A stretch of 53,885 nucleotides of DNA from an uncultured Pelagibacteraceae bacterium (GCA_902583295.1 CACHUY010000006.1:1-53885); one strand, 5' to 3'. Numbered from the stretch's first letter, positions 34,282 through 42,948 are shown. A program made the numbers and translations. Notes: a model not told the origin generated them from the sequence alone.

Positions 34282-35469
34282 ATGAAATCAAAAAAAAAAA
34301 TTGTCCTAGCATACTCTGGAGGGCTTGATACCTCTATTATTTTAAAGTGGCTCCAAGAAAATTATGATGCAGAAGTAATTTGTTACACTGCAGATGTAGG
34401 GCAAGAGATTAATAGAAAAAAAATAATCTCTAATGCAAAGAAATTTGGTGTAACAAAAATAATTATTAAAGACTTAAAAGATGTCTTTGTAAAAGATTAT
34501 GTTTATCCAATGATCAGAGGTCATGCTATTTATGAAGGTATCTACTTGTTAGGTACGTCTATCGCAAGACCACTTATAGCTAAAGATCAAATCAGAGTTG
34601 CTAAGAAATTTAAAGCATACGCAGTCTCTCATGGAGCAACTGGTAAAGGAAACGACCAAGTAAGATTTGAACTAGGGTATCATTACTTTGGACCAAAAAT
34701 AAAAATCATAGCACCGTGGAGAATATGGAATTTAAAATCTAGAACTGATCTAATTAATTATGCAAAAAAACACAACATAGCTATTCCAAAGGATAAAAAA
34801 GGTGCTCCACCTTTTTCAGTTGATGATAATTTATTTCACACCTCTACTGAAGGTAAGCTTTTAGAAAATCCAAAAAACTCTGCTCCAGAATTTATTTTTC
34901 AAAGATCAGTTTCACCTGAAAAGGCACCAAATAAAGCTTCTTTTGTTACTATCAATTTTAAAAACGGAGATCCATTTGCTGTTAATGGAAAAAAACTTTC
35001 TCCAGCAAAATTATTAGAAAAATTAAACAAACTCGCAGGTAAAAATGGAATTGGGAGAGTTGATTTAGTGGAAAATAGATTCATTGGTATAAAGTCGCGA
35101 GGGGTTTACGAAACTCCTGGAGGTACTCTATTGCTTCATGCGCATAGAGCCATAGAGTCTGTAACCTTAGATAAAGACACCATGCATAAAAAAGATCAAA
35201 TCATGCCTAGATATGCCGAACTTATTTATAATGGTTACTGGTTTTCCAAAGAAAGATTTAAACTACAAAAAATTGTAGATCTAAAAAAAAATAAGGTAAA
35301 CGGTTCTGTGAAACTAAAACTTTATAAAGGAAATGTTACAATTAATTCTAGACAAACTAAGAGCACAGCTTACTCAATGAAAAAAGTTTCGTTCGAGGAA
35401 AATAAAACGTTTAACAAGTCAAATGTTGAAAAATTTATTAATTATCACAAGAAAAAACTGCGTTCTTAA
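34282..35469 (+). CDS. argG: Argininosuccinate synthase
   Basis: A 395-residue enzyme that joins citrulline and aspartate with ATP in arginine synthesis. The N-type ATP pyrophosphatase loop is VLAYSGGLDTSIIL (8-21). The substrate-binding AVSHGATGKGNDQVRFELG, APWRIWNLKSRTDLI and DDNLFHTSTEG blocks are all present. Length is normal. It starts 4 bases after the IalB-like gene. argH is not in the window. A 57-base gap separates it from the next gene. Confidence 0.97.
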   Translation: MKSKKKIVLAYSGGLDTSIILKWLQENYDAEVICYTADVGQEINRKKIISNAKKFGVTKIIIKDLKDVFVKDYVYPMIRGHAIYEGIYLLGTSIARPLIAKDQIRVAKKFKAYAVSHGATGKGNDQVRFELGYHYFGPKIKIIAPWRIWNLKSRTDLINYAKKHNIAIPKDKKGAPPFSVDDNLFHTSTEGKLLENPKNSAPEFIFQRSVSPEKAPNKASFVTINFKNGDPFAVNGKKLSPAKLLEKLNKLAGKNGIGRVDLVENRFIGIKSRGVYETPGGTLLLHAHRAIESVTLDKDTMHKKDQIMPRYAELIYNGYWFSKERFKLQKIVDLKKNKVNGSVKLKLYKGNVTINSRQTKSTAYSMKKVSFEENKTFNKSNVEKFINYHKKKLRS

Positions 35470-35526
35470 TTAATCTTAGGTCAATTTATCGTTTGTCAAA
35501 TTAGTTTAAAGCTATATCTTAAAATT

Positions 35527-35985
35527 ATGGAATCATTAAAAAATTGGATGAGAGATACTGCTAATATTTTATTTGATGACAGCAAAAATGATCTTCGTGC
35601 CCTTCCTAAAACAGTTAGATTACAAATTCTTTTGGTCCTAAGTTTTATTTGGACTACTGTTTTTAGTTTGTATGTATTTTCATATACAACTTTTGCATTT
35701 GGCTGGGCTGGACTTTTTTTAGCTCACATTGGTTTAATATTTGCTGTATATATGACATTCAAACAATTCCACAGGGCAGAGGAAAGATCTGCTAGTGTTT
35801 TTCGAACAAAAAATTTTGATCCATTTAAAATAATGGTCATTGTTTTTGTAATTGTATTTATTTTTGTTTTTTCAAAAGGAATTGAAGTTTTAACAAGTCC
35901 AAACCCAAATTCTTACTCTATTCCTTATGATGGGCCTTCAAAATCAGTGTTTGAAAAATGGCTCCCATTTAGTAAAGATAAGTAA
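35527..35985 (+). CDS. Conserved-looking membrane protein, unknown
   Basis: A 152-residue protein with three hydrophobic helices (about residues 31-53, 57-77 and 98-115), a charged amphipathic N-terminus (WMRDTANILFDDSKNDLRALPK) and a soluble end. No family recognised. Its stop overlaps the next start by one base (TAATG), which ties it to the PsiE-like gene and the photolyase-like gene behind it. It could be a membrane partner of PsiE; this is only inference from order. Confidence 0.7.
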   Translation: MESLKNWMRDTANILFDDSKNDLRALPKTVRLQILLVLSFIWTTVFSLYVFSYTTFAFGWAGLFLAHIGLIFAVYMTFKQFHRAEERSASVFRTKNFDPFKIMVIVFVIVFIFVFSKGIEVLTSPNPNSYSIPYDGPSKSVFEKWLPFSKDK

Positions 35986-36365
35986 TGGATAAGATAGCGA
36001 AAAACTTACAGTTAGGGTTAATGTGCATTATTTTAATCAGCACTATTATTGCTGTTGGTATTGAAATTTCAAATATGTTTACAAATCAACTAGTTACATT
36101 AGCTGATTTGCTTTTAATGTTTCTATATTTAGAGGTACTAGCGATGGTGAGAGTTTTTTGGAATCAACAATCTATAAGTATTACCTTACCACTTCTTATT
36201 GCAATAACAGCTCTTGCTAGGTTTATTATTCTACAAGGCAAAGAAATGGATCCTACCGCTCTTGTCTATGAGGCAGTGGCTATACTGTTAATTGCTGGAG
36301 CAATTGTTGTTCTTAGATTAAGGCATAGTGACAAACTGGGTCTGAAGAAAAAAAAATCAAGGTAG
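35985..36365 (+). CDS. PsiE-like phosphate-starvation-inducible family protein
   Basis: A 126-residue, four-helix membrane protein. LADLLLMFLYLEVLAMVRVF and ALARFIILQGKEMDP, followed by a final helix ending VVLRLRHSDK, follow the PsiE pattern. PsiE is induced by phosphate starvation in E. coli; its biochemical role is unknown. It is coupled to the upstream gene by a TAATG overlap and lies 6 bases before the photolyase-like gene. Confidence 0.82.
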   Translation: MDKIAKNLQLGLMCIILISTIIAVGIEISNMFTNQLVTLADLLLMFLYLEVLAMVRVFWNQQSISITLPLLIAITALARFIILQGKEMDPTALVYEAVAILLIAGAIVVLRLRHSDKLGLKKKKSR

Positions 36366-36371
36366 TTTAAT

Positions 36372-37511
36372 ATGTTGTTTGAGGCTTCAAGGGCGAAAGC
36401 CATTGAAAAATTAAATCATTTTGTGGAAAATAATCTTTCTGAATATTCTAAGTTAAGAAATTTTGATTTTGGGTTAGAGAATAGATCTAATGTATCCTGT
36501 CTATCCCCTTACATCACACACGGGATAATAAGCGAAAAAGAAATCATAAATAAATCTCTTAATAAATTTTCTTTTTCAAAAAATGAAAAGTTTATCCAAG
36601 AGGTTTTGTGGCGTACTTATTGGAAAGGTTGGCTTGAACTAAGACCTAATGTTTGGGATGATTATTTAATAGAGTTAAAAAAAATAAAAGAAGAATTAAA
36701 GGATAATAAAGAATATTTAAATGCCATCGAAGGTAAAACAAATATTGAGTGTTTTAATGTATGGGTAAATGAGCTCAAAGAAAATAATTATCTTCATAAC
36801 CATACCAGAATGTGGTTTGCAAGTATTTGGATTTTTACTCTAGAGTTACCATGGCAACTAGGTGCTGAATTTTTTATGCAACATCTGTATGATGGAGATG
36901 CTGCATCGAACACCCTAGGATGGAGGTGGGTCGCTGGAATTCAAACACAAGGTAAGCATTATTTAGCAAGCGAGTGGAATATTAAAAAATTTACCAATAA
37001 TAGATTTCAAAATATAAAATTAAATGAAAACGCTCCACCAAAAAACTCTGAAAGATCTTACTCGGTTATAAATCAAGAATTTAGCAACCCTCAAGACATT
37101 AAGGAAAAAAATCTTATAATTTTTGAAAATAATCTCTCATTTGAAATCACTGACTTTAACAAAAATTTTTTTAAAAAAATTTATATAGTTTCTAATAAAA
37201 ATGAAAATAGATCTATCAAGCTCAGTGAAAGATTAGTGAAATTTAAGTCTCTTTTAGTGGAAGACCAAAAGCAAAGGCTTAAAGATAAAAAAATTGATTC
37301 TGAGGTAATTAATATTAATGAAATTAACAATATTGAAAATTGCTACGGATTGTATCCAGCTGTTGGAGAAAATTTAGATTATCTAAATTCTAATAATTTA
37401 AAGATAGAATTTTTATACAGAGATCTTGATCGAATTTCTTGGCAATACTGTAATAAAGGGTTCTTTAATTTTAAAAATTATATTCCAAAAATAATTTCAA
37501 CTTTCTGCTAA
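36372..37511 (+). CDS. Photolyase/cryptochrome-like FAD protein lacking the N-terminal antenna domain
   Basis: A 379-residue protein that begins directly with the helical FAD-binding domain: LSPYITHGIIS (44-54), FIQEVLWRTYWKGW (74-87), NNYLHNHTRMWFAS (138-151) and DGDAASNTLGWRWVAGIQTQ (174-193) are the family's flavin and tryptophan-chain regions. The usual N-terminal Rossmann antenna domain is missing. Instead about 140 residues follow the FAD domain (236-379) with alternating strand/helix character (LIIFEN, KKIYIVSN, SERLVKFKSLLVEDQ), so the domains may be permuted. Probably a blue-light or UV-damage flavoprotein; repair activity is unproven. It ends 4 bases inside a convergent gene. Confidence 0.82.
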   Translation: MLFEASRAKAIEKLNHFVENNLSEYSKLRNFDFGLENRSNVSCLSPYITHGIISEKEIINKSLNKFSFSKNEKFIQEVLWRTYWKGWLELRPNVWDDYLIELKKIKEELKDNKEYLNAIEGKTNIECFNVWVNELKENNYLHNHTRMWFASIWIFTLELPWQLGAEFFMQHLYDGDAASNTLGWRWVAGIQTQGKHYLASEWNIKKFTNNRFQNIKLNENAPPKNSERSYSVINQEFSNPQDIKEKNLIIFENNLSFEITDFNKNFFKKIYIVSNKNENRSIKLSERLVKFKSLLVEDQKQRLKDKKIDSEVININEINNIENCYGLYPAVGENLDYLNSNNLKIEFLYRDLDRISWQYCNKGFFNFKNYIPKIISTFC

Positions 37512-37729
37512 TACCATCTAATCATTCCAATGATTCCTGCAGTTGCATAGAAAAATTGTAAAAATAAAATACCTTTGTGACCTCCTCTATAAGCCCAAAT
37601 TCCAATTAAAATTGCTGATAAAAGCAACAAGCAAAAACCAAAGAACTCTATTCCAATATTTGATGCAACAAATAAAGAATACAATATTGCAGTTATGACC
37701 CCTGCCCATTCAAAAAATTTGTTGTTCAT
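37508..37729 (-). CDS. Small three-helix membrane protein, unknown
   Basis: A 73-residue hydrophobic protein with three helices and an ending FFYATAGIIGMIRWY faintly like the last part of PnuC-type carriers. The similarity is too weak for a call. Its start is coupled (ATGA) to a 29-codon ORF behind YqaA, so it is the last gene of the photolyase-DUF2256-YqaA run. Its 3' end overlaps the other photolyase-like gene by 4 bases. Confidence 0.65.
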   Translation of the reverse strand: MNNKFFEWAGVITAILYSLFVASNIGIEFFGFCLLLLSAILIGIWAYRGGHKGILFLQFFYATAGIIGMIRWY

Positions 37730-37815
37730 AAAAGTTTTTTAAAATTATCACAAAGTGTTTTAGAATAATAATTTATATCTTTGATATAATTTGGGTCTTC
37801 AATTTTTACGTTCAT
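37726..37815 (-). CDS. Possible 29-residue small protein between yqaA and the 73-residue protein
   Basis: An ORF from the ATG at 37813-37815 to the TGA at 37726-37728. It starts 3 bases after the YqaA stop and ends in an ATGA overlap with the next gene, as real operon members here do. The product starts MNVKIEDPNYIKDINYYSK. It has no membrane helix and no recognised domain. It may be a genuine microprotein, a coupling leader or a decayed gene. Confidence 0.4.
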   Translation of the reverse strand: MNVKIEDPNYIKDINYYSKTLCDNFKKLL

Positions 37816-37818
37816 TAC

Positions 37819-38235
37819 TTAACCAATCAAATAGAAGACAACAAGGTATCTACTTACTTTTCCAATTGCTACTAAAATAATAAAATCTAAAAATTTAACT
37901 CTCAATAAACCTGCAATTAAAGTTAATGGATCACCTAAAACAGGGACCCAAGCAAATAATAAAGACCATTTGCCAAACTTTCTAAACCATTTTGATGATT
38001 TTTCTATTTGTGTTTCTTTAAATGGAAACCATTTTTTTGAACTAAGATTTCTTGAGTAAAATCCTAAAGCCCAATTAACAACAGATCCTAAAACATTTCC
38101 AAAGCTTGCAACGATTAACAATAACAAATTGTCATAATTTGATGTTACAATTAACCCTGCCAATGTAAGTTCGGAAGAAAATGGTAAAATAGTTGCTGCT
38201 AAAAAAGATATTACGAATAACGATAAGTAGATCAC
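37819..38235 (-). CDS. YqaA-type DedA/SNARE-associated family membrane protein
   Basis: A 138-residue membrane protein starting at a GTG (38233-38235) that overlaps the DUF2256 stop (GTGA). [36 protein letters not shown] and [27 protein letters not shown] match the YqaA branch of the DedA/VTT superfamily. Such proteins affect lipid flipping or membrane homeostasis; the exact role is unknown. The GTG overlap implies translational coupling with the photolyase operon. Confidence 0.9.
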   Translation of the reverse strand: MIYLSLFVISFLAATILPFSSELTLAGLIVTSNYDNLLLLIVASFGNVLGSVVNWALGFYSRNLSSKKWFPFKETQIEKSSKWFRKFGKWSLLFAWVPVLGDPLTLIAGLLRVKFLDFIILVAIGKVSRYLVVFYLIG

Positions 38236-38354
38236 TTAGAGCACTTTTTTGAACAATACTTTACCTTATGCCAATTAAGCCTCCATTTTTTTCGCCATGT
38301 AAAAGGTCTTTTGCAAACAGGACAAGTTTTAGACGGCAAATTTTCTTTTTTCAT
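38232..38354 (-). CDS. DUF2256 small zinc-ribbon protein
   Basis: A 40-residue protein from the ATG at 38352-38354. It has two CxxC-like pairs, [15 protein letters not shown] and VKYCSKKC, the DUF2256 pattern and a probable zinc site. From memory, DUF2256 genes are often found beside cryptochrome/photolyase genes. Here the start overlaps the photolyase stop (TAATG) and the stop overlaps the yqaA start (GTGA). The many Lys, Arg and Trp suggest nucleic-acid binding, which is inference. Confidence 0.9.
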   Translation of the reverse strand: MKKENLPSKTCPVCKRPFTWRKKWRLNWHKVKYCSKKCSK

Positions 38355-39844
38355 TAAATAGTATTTTGTCTAATAAATTTATCAGCCTCTGAAAGAATTA
38401 GTTTTTTTCTTTCATCCTTCATTTTATCTAAGATATGAACCATCATTGATAAACGAGGATTTTTCAAAAAAAATTTTCTATTTCTATCTATAAATCTCCA
38501 ATAAAGTCCGTCCATAGTATTACACCACTCTCCTTTCTTAAAATCCATCATTTTCATAAAATATGCGGATCCACATATATAAGGTTTGGTTGCAAAAATA
38601 CCTCCATCGCTAAACAGTCCCATTCCATAAACGTTTGGAACCATCACCCAGTCAGATGAATCGACAAACATTTCCATAAACCATTTATAAACAATGGTAG
38701 GCTTAATCTCACACAAGTTCATAATATTAGATAAGATCATTAATCTTTCGATATGATGTGACCAACCATAATCGACTGCATTCTTAATTGCATAGTCTAA
38801 TGGTGGAAGGCCAGTATTTCCTTCGTACCAAGAGTTTTTCATTTTTCTATTTTGTTTAAAGAAATTTCTAGTTTCCATTTCTTTAGAATAACCCTGATAA
38901 ATACCTCTCATAAACTCCCTCCAACCAATTACCTGACGGATATAACCTTCCAAAGAATTCATTCTTATTTTATTTTTTTTATGAAAATCTAAAACTTTGT
39001 GAATTATTAATTCAGGTGTTATTAGCCCAAGGTTAATATATGGACTTAAAGCACTATGAAAAAGAATGTTATCTTTTTGATCTACAGCATCCTCATAGTC
39101 ACCAAATAGGTTTGATTTTTCTTTAATAAAAAAATTTAAAAGTTTGACTACATCATCATATTCTGTTGCAAACCAAAAATGATCTGTGCTACCTGGATGG
39201 TCTTTAAACAATTTTTCAATAATAGGTTTCAATTTTTTTGTGTAACTTGTTTCATTAATTTTGGGAAATTTTGGTATAGAAATATCTTTAGGTAATTTAT
39301 TTCTATTATCTTCATCAAAGCTCCACTTACCACCAATTGGATTACCATCTGATCCCATTAGTATTCCTGATTTTTTTCTTACCTCTTTGTAAAAAGTTGC
39401 CATAAATGGTTTTTTTGAGTTTCCTAGATATTTTTTAAATTCTTCACGAGAATTAAGAAACATTGGTGTTTGAATAATATTCCATTCAATCTTCTCTTTT
39501 TTAAAAAATAAAGAAATCTTTTGTTCAAAAGGTTTATCTTCTATCTCGAAGCTGGATACTTCCTTGATTTTTTTTTGGGTAATGATTTTTTTTAATTTTT
39601 TTAAATAATCTTCACTAAATTCTTTGTCTTCAATTTTTGAATATTCTAATTTAAATTTATTTTTCTTAAGACCATCTGCGTAGGATCGCATAGAAGATAA
39701 GAACAAAAGAATTTTTTGCTTATGGTGTTTTTCATAGGTACATAAACCTTTATCTTCTGCCATAAAGAAAGTATGGTCTTTTTTGAAGCGGTCGATGTAT
39801 TTTGTTGGAAATAATTGATTACCAAGTATAAAAAATAACTTCAT
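38354..39844 (-). CDS. Cryptochrome/photolyase-related protein (FeS-BCP lineage, lacking CxxC cluster ligands)
   Basis: A 496-residue protein of the deoxyribodipyrimidine photolyase-related group (the (6-4) photolyase/PhrB type). The N-terminal antenna domain starts [11 protein letters not shown]. The FAD domain carries [15 protein letters not shown] (261-275), [18 protein letters not shown] (299-316), the [13 protein letters not shown] loop (361-373) and [13 protein letters not shown]. PhrB-type enzymes bind a 4Fe-4S cluster through four Cys including a CxxC; here the region reads [20 protein letters not shown] (Cys424, Cys441) with no CxxC, so the cluster is probably missing. First gene of a tight operon with DUF2256 and YqaA. 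Confidence 0.9.
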   Translation of the reverse strand: MKLFFILGNQLFPTKYIDRFKKDHTFFMAEDKGLCTYEKHHKQKILLFLSSMRSYADGLKKNKFKLEYSKIEDKEFSEDYLKKLKKIITQKKIKEVSSFEIEDKPFEQKISLFFKKEKIEWNIIQTPMFLNSREEFKKYLGNSKKPFMATFYKEVRKKSGILMGSDGNPIGGKWSFDEDNRNKLPKDISIPKFPKINETSYTKKLKPIIEKLFKDHPGSTDHFWFATEYDDVVKLLNFFIKEKSNLFGDYEDAVDQKDNILFHSALSPYINLGLITPELIIHKVLDFHKKNKIRMNSLEGYIRQVIGWREFMRGIYQGYSKEMETRNFFKQNRKMKNSWYEGNTGLPPLDYAIKNAVDYGWSHHIERLMILSNIMNLCEIKPTIVYKWFMEMFVDSSDWVMVPNVYGMGLFSDGGIFATKPYICGSAYFMKMMDFKKGEWCNTMDGLYWRFIDRNRKFFLKNPRLSMMVHILDKMKDERKKLILSEADKFIRQNTI

Positions 39845-39871
39845 GGTTAAATATAACTAATAAAATTTTTT

Positions 39872-40582
39872 ATGTCAGAAAAATATCTTATTTTTGGTGC
39901 GACAGGATCTATTGGCTCTAGTCTTGCTGAACAATTAAAAAGCTCTGGTTATGATATTCATTTAGTTGCCAGGAACGAAAGTGAAGTAAGCGCTTTAGCT
40001 GATAAGCTAGGATGTCCATTCACACTTGCAGATGTTTTAGAGGAAGGATTTATAGAAAAAGTTAAAACCGATGTACCAGAAATAAAAGGTATTGCTTATT
40101 GTGTTGGTTCTATTGATTTAAAACCATTACGAATGGTGAAAGAGGAAGATTTCAATAAATGTATGAAGCTAAATTTGTATTCAGCAGTTGAGGCAATCCA
40201 GGGTTATCAAGAGAGTTTGAAAAAAAATAAAGGCTCAATTGTTTTATTTTCAACTGTTGCTGCACAGAGGGGTTTTACTAACCACGCAATCATCGCATCT
40301 GCAAAGGCAGCTGTTGAAGGTTTAACTGTTTCTCTTGCTGCTGAATTTGCTCCAAATATCAGAGTAAATTGTGTTGCTCCAAGTCTTACCAAATCTAAAA
40401 TTGCAGAACCAATGCTAAAAAATACAGCTATTGCAGAAGGAATAGCAAAGGCTCACCCTCTTAAAAGATTAGGAGAAGGAAAAGACTCTGCATCACTTGC
40501 AAAATTTTTAATTACAGAAGATAGTTCCTGGGTTACCGGTCAGATAATTGCAGTTGATGGTGGTAGATCTAAACTTTCATAA
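39872..40582 (+). CDS. Short-chain dehydrogenase/reductase-fold protein
   Basis: A 236-residue Rossmann protein. NAD(P) binding is at FGATGSIGSSLAEQL (8-22), with NLYSAVEA (Asn101) and IVLFSTVAAQRG (Ser127). The catalytic YxxxK motif reads IASAK: Lys145 is kept but the Tyr position is Ile141, so classical SDR chemistry is doubtful unless another residue substitutes. The end, SSWVTGQIIAVDGGRS, is typical of FabG-like members. It diverges from the photolyase operon across 27 bases and is followed after one base by the sugar dehydrogenase. Confidence 0.9.
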   Translation: MSEKYLIFGATGSIGSSLAEQLKSSGYDIHLVARNESEVSALADKLGCPFTLADVLEEGFIEKVKTDVPEIKGIAYCVGSIDLKPLRMVKEEDFNKCMKLNLYSAVEAIQGYQESLKKNKGSIVLFSTVAAQRGFTNHAIIASAKAAVEGLTVSLAAEFAPNIRVNCVAPSLTKSKIAEPMLKNTAIAEGIAKAHPLKRLGEGKDSASLAKFLITEDSSWVTGQIIAVDGGRSKLS

Positions 40583-40583
40583 A

Positions 40584-41648
40584 GTGATTAGATATTTTTT
40601 ATATATAATTTTTTTTACTTTTATTAGTTCAAATAGTTTTTCGAATGATTTTAATTTTAAAAAAATTGCAGATCTCGATGATCCTTGGGGGTCATCTTTT
40701 ATAAATAAAGATGAGCTATTAGTTACTGAAAAAAGTGGAAAAATTAAAATTATAAACATTCTTTCAAAAGAAATTTTCGAGGTTAAACATAATTTAGATT
40801 TTTTAGTAGTTGGTCAAGGTGGGTTGCTAGATATTATTTATCAAGACAATACGGTTTGGATTTCATACTCGGAAAATAGATCAAACTGGAAAACAAGTAC
40901 TTCAATTGCAAAGGCAATGTTTGATAAAAGAGAGTTAAAATTTAAAAATATCTTTCAGGCGAATCCTCCAATTGACTCGGGTTATCATTTTGGATCAAGA
41001 CTGGCTATTAAAGACAATTATTTATTTGCATCTGCTGGTGAAAGAGGACAAGGTATGATTGCACAAGATCCATCTCAACATCCTGGAAGTATTATTAGAA
41101 TTCATCTAGATGGAAGTATTCCAAAAGATAATCCTAAGTTTGAAGGAAAATCAGATTGGCTCCCAGAAATATATCAAATAGGTATTAGAAACCCTCAAGG
41201 TTTAGCCCTATCTCCTTTTGATGGAAAAATTTATATGAGTAATCACGGCGCTAAAGGAGGCGACTGGTTTGGTGAGGCAAAAAAAGGTGAAAACTATGGA
41301 TGGAAAATTTTAGGTTGGGGTGGAACAAATTATTCAGGCAGCAAAATTGGACCAAAATGGAAGCCTGGGTTTACAAAAGCTATTAAATACTGGGTTCCTT
41401 CAATTGCAACTAGTGCCATCACAATTTACAAAGGTTCAGAATTTAAAGAATGGAATGGTCTCGCTTTGGTAACTTCTTTGAAAGATAAATCTCTTAGAGC
41501 TCTTGATTTTAGTGACCTATCAAATGTTAAAGAAAGTCTAATTTTTAAAAATAAAATTGGAAGGCTAAGAGATATCCAGGTTCATCCTGAAAATGGTAAA
41601 ATTTATTTTTTAGCGAATAATAGTTTGTGGTTAATGGAAAAAAATTAA
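40584..41648 (+). CDS. PQQ-dependent soluble aldose sugar dehydrogenase-like protein (YliI family)
   Basis: A 354-residue periplasmic beta-propeller. I chose the GTG at 40584-40586, one base after the SDR stop, because it leads directly into a signal peptide (IRYFLYIIFFTFISSNSFS). An upstream in-frame TTG inside the SDR gene gives an N-terminus with no signal character. Motifs include GGLLDIIY, ERGQGMIAQDPSQHPGSIIRI, IGIRNPQGLALSP and MSNHGAKGGDWFGEAKKGEN, typical of the Asd/GSDH group. It oxidises aldoses with PQQ if the cofactor is available. Convergent with the TauD-like gene (4-base overlap). Confidence 0.88.
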   Translation: MIRYFLYIIFFTFISSNSFSNDFNFKKIADLDDPWGSSFINKDELLVTEKSGKIKIINILSKEIFEVKHNLDFLVVGQGGLLDIIYQDNTVWISYSENRSNWKTSTSIAKAMFDKRELKFKNIFQANPPIDSGYHFGSRLAIKDNYLFASAGERGQGMIAQDPSQHPGSIIRIHLDGSIPKDNPKFEGKSDWLPEIYQIGIRNPQGLALSPFDGKIYMSNHGAKGGDWFGEAKKGENYGWKILGWGGTNYSGSKIGPKWKPGFTKAIKYWVPSIATSAITIYKGSEFKEWNGLALVTSLKDKSLRALDFSDLSNVKESLIFKNKIGRLRDIQVHPENGKIYFLANNSLWLMEKN

Positions 41649-42436
41649 AGAATTGTTATTCTGTGCATAATTCTATTACCTTTAAAAGGTGTTGCTTGAT
41701 GCAACATGGATCTGTTATCCCAAATAGCTAATTGATTTTTTTCCCATTGCAGTGAATGTTGAAATTTTTTTTTAATTTGGTGTTTGAATAATTTTTTTTT
41801 TAAATCAACTTCATTTTTAATTTTTGGCTGAAATCCAACTAAATGACCTGGGCTAGAATAGATTGCATAATTTGAACTTATTTTTCTTATAATTTTATGA
41901 GTAGATTTTAATTCTTTTATTTTTTTCCCTTTCTCTTTTACTCTCTCTTTTGTGGTAATTGAAATTGGACCCTCAGAGGAATAAACCCCCTTTAAACTTG
42001 ATAATTTTCGTTTCATAGGTTCAGTTAGATTTTTAAAAGCATGATATTGTGAACAAAACTCTGTATTTGCTTTTCCTTTTTTGGGAACTAATTTTGATAG
42101 CAACATAGTAAATTTTGGTGGTTTTTTTGTATAAATAGAATCTGTGTGAAACTGTTCACCAAAACTTGGTCCTTTATCGCTTTCTTTTCTTTGAACAACA
42201 GTTATCTGAGGATATTTTTTGTTTAATCCTTTTAATCTTGGATAATCTGCAAGTTTTCCAAAATTTTTAGCAAACTCAACATAATGTTTAGAGGAAAGAT
42301 TTTGTCTTCTAAAAAAAATCATTCCATATTTATTTAGAGCATTAATAATGATTTTGAAATTTTCTTTTGAAAGTTTTTGAAGATCAGTGTCAATCTCAGC
42401 CCCAATATTATTTTTATTGGGAATAATTCTTATCAT
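41645..42436 (-). CDS. TauD/TfdA-family 2-oxoglutarate dioxygenase
   Basis: A 263-residue non-haem iron oxygenase. Iron ligands are His97 and Asp99 (EQFHTDSIY) and His246 (NRSMLHQATPF); Arg255 probably holds 2-oxoglutarate (NRIMHRITIL). The usual GGDT segment after the HxD motif reads GKANTEF. Family members hydroxylate taurine, aromatic or carnitine-like substrates and often release sulfite or amines. The substrate is unknown. It starts 1 base from the SHOCT-protein stop. Confidence 0.9.
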   Translation of the reverse strand: MIRIIPNKNNIGAEIDTDLQKLSKENFKIIINALNKYGMIFFRRQNLSSKHYVEFAKNFGKLADYPRLKGLNKKYPQITVVQRKESDKGPSFGEQFHTDSIYTKKPPKFTMLLSKLVPKKGKANTEFCSQYHAFKNLTEPMKRKLSSLKGVYSSEGPISITTKERVKEKGKKIKELKSTHKIIRKISSNYAIYSSPGHLVGFQPKIKNEVDLKKKLFKHQIKKKFQHSLQWEKNQLAIWDNRSMLHQATPFKGNRIMHRITIL

Positions 42437-42437
42437 C

Positions 42438-42704
42438 TTAAGAATTTAGTAATTTGTTTTTTGCTTTCTCAAACTCTTCTTGGGTTAGCACTCCACTTTC
42501 ACGCAAACTATTTAATTTTGCTAACTCATCACTTAATGAACTATTGTCGGTTGAAATGGTTGATTTAGTCTCCGCTTCGATCTCTTCTTTTTCTGCTCTA
42601 TTGGCTTCTTTAGCATTAAATCCGTTCATTATTGCCATACCACCTAAATATAGTACATAAGCCATAATTGGTATTACTAAACCAAAAAAAATTATTTTTT
42701 CCAT
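42438..42704 (-). CDS. SHOCT-domain membrane protein
   Basis: An 88-residue protein with one N-terminal helix (about 5-25), an acidic/basic linker and a C-terminal SHOCT domain (LAKLNSLRESGVLTQEEFEKAKNKLL). SHOCT regions mediate oligomerisation or DNA/protein contacts. Separated from the upstream 67-residue gene by 3 bases and followed at 1 base by the TauD-like gene, so it is probably co-transcribed with both. Confidence 0.85.
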   Translation of the reverse strand: MEKIIFFGLVIPIMAYVLYLGGMAIMNGFNAKEANRAEKEEIEAETKSTISTDNSSLSDELAKLNSLRESGVLTQEEFEKAKNKLLNS

Positions 42705-42707
42705 AAA

Positions 42708-42911
42708 CTAATCTTCGTCTTCCTCTCTCCATTTTTTTTCGTACAATAAGTAAGCTGCATAAACTACTGAAACTGTTCCTACAATCATTCCATAATCAAA
42801 ACCTGTTTGCTGGTCGTGAAGGTACCAACCCAGTTGAGTAGCTCCAATCGGTGGAACCGTCAATAAAAGAAATATTATTCCAATTCGATATGGATACCTA
42901 GGTTTTTTCAT
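42708..42911 (-). CDS. Small two-helix membrane protein, unknown
   Basis: A 67-residue protein with two hydrophobic helices (about 10-30 and 42-58) and an acidic end (KKWREEDED). It starts MKKPRYPYRIGIIFLLLTVPP. No family recognised. It heads a run with the SHOCT protein and the TauD-like dioxygenase, 37 bases downstream of folD. Confidence 0.7.
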   Translation of the reverse strand: MKKPRYPYRIGIIFLLLTVPPIGATQLGWYLHDQQTGFDYGMIVGTVSVVYAAYLLYEKKWREEDED

Positions 42912-42948
42912 AACTCAGGTTAACAGAATAAATTAAGAGATTTAATTG

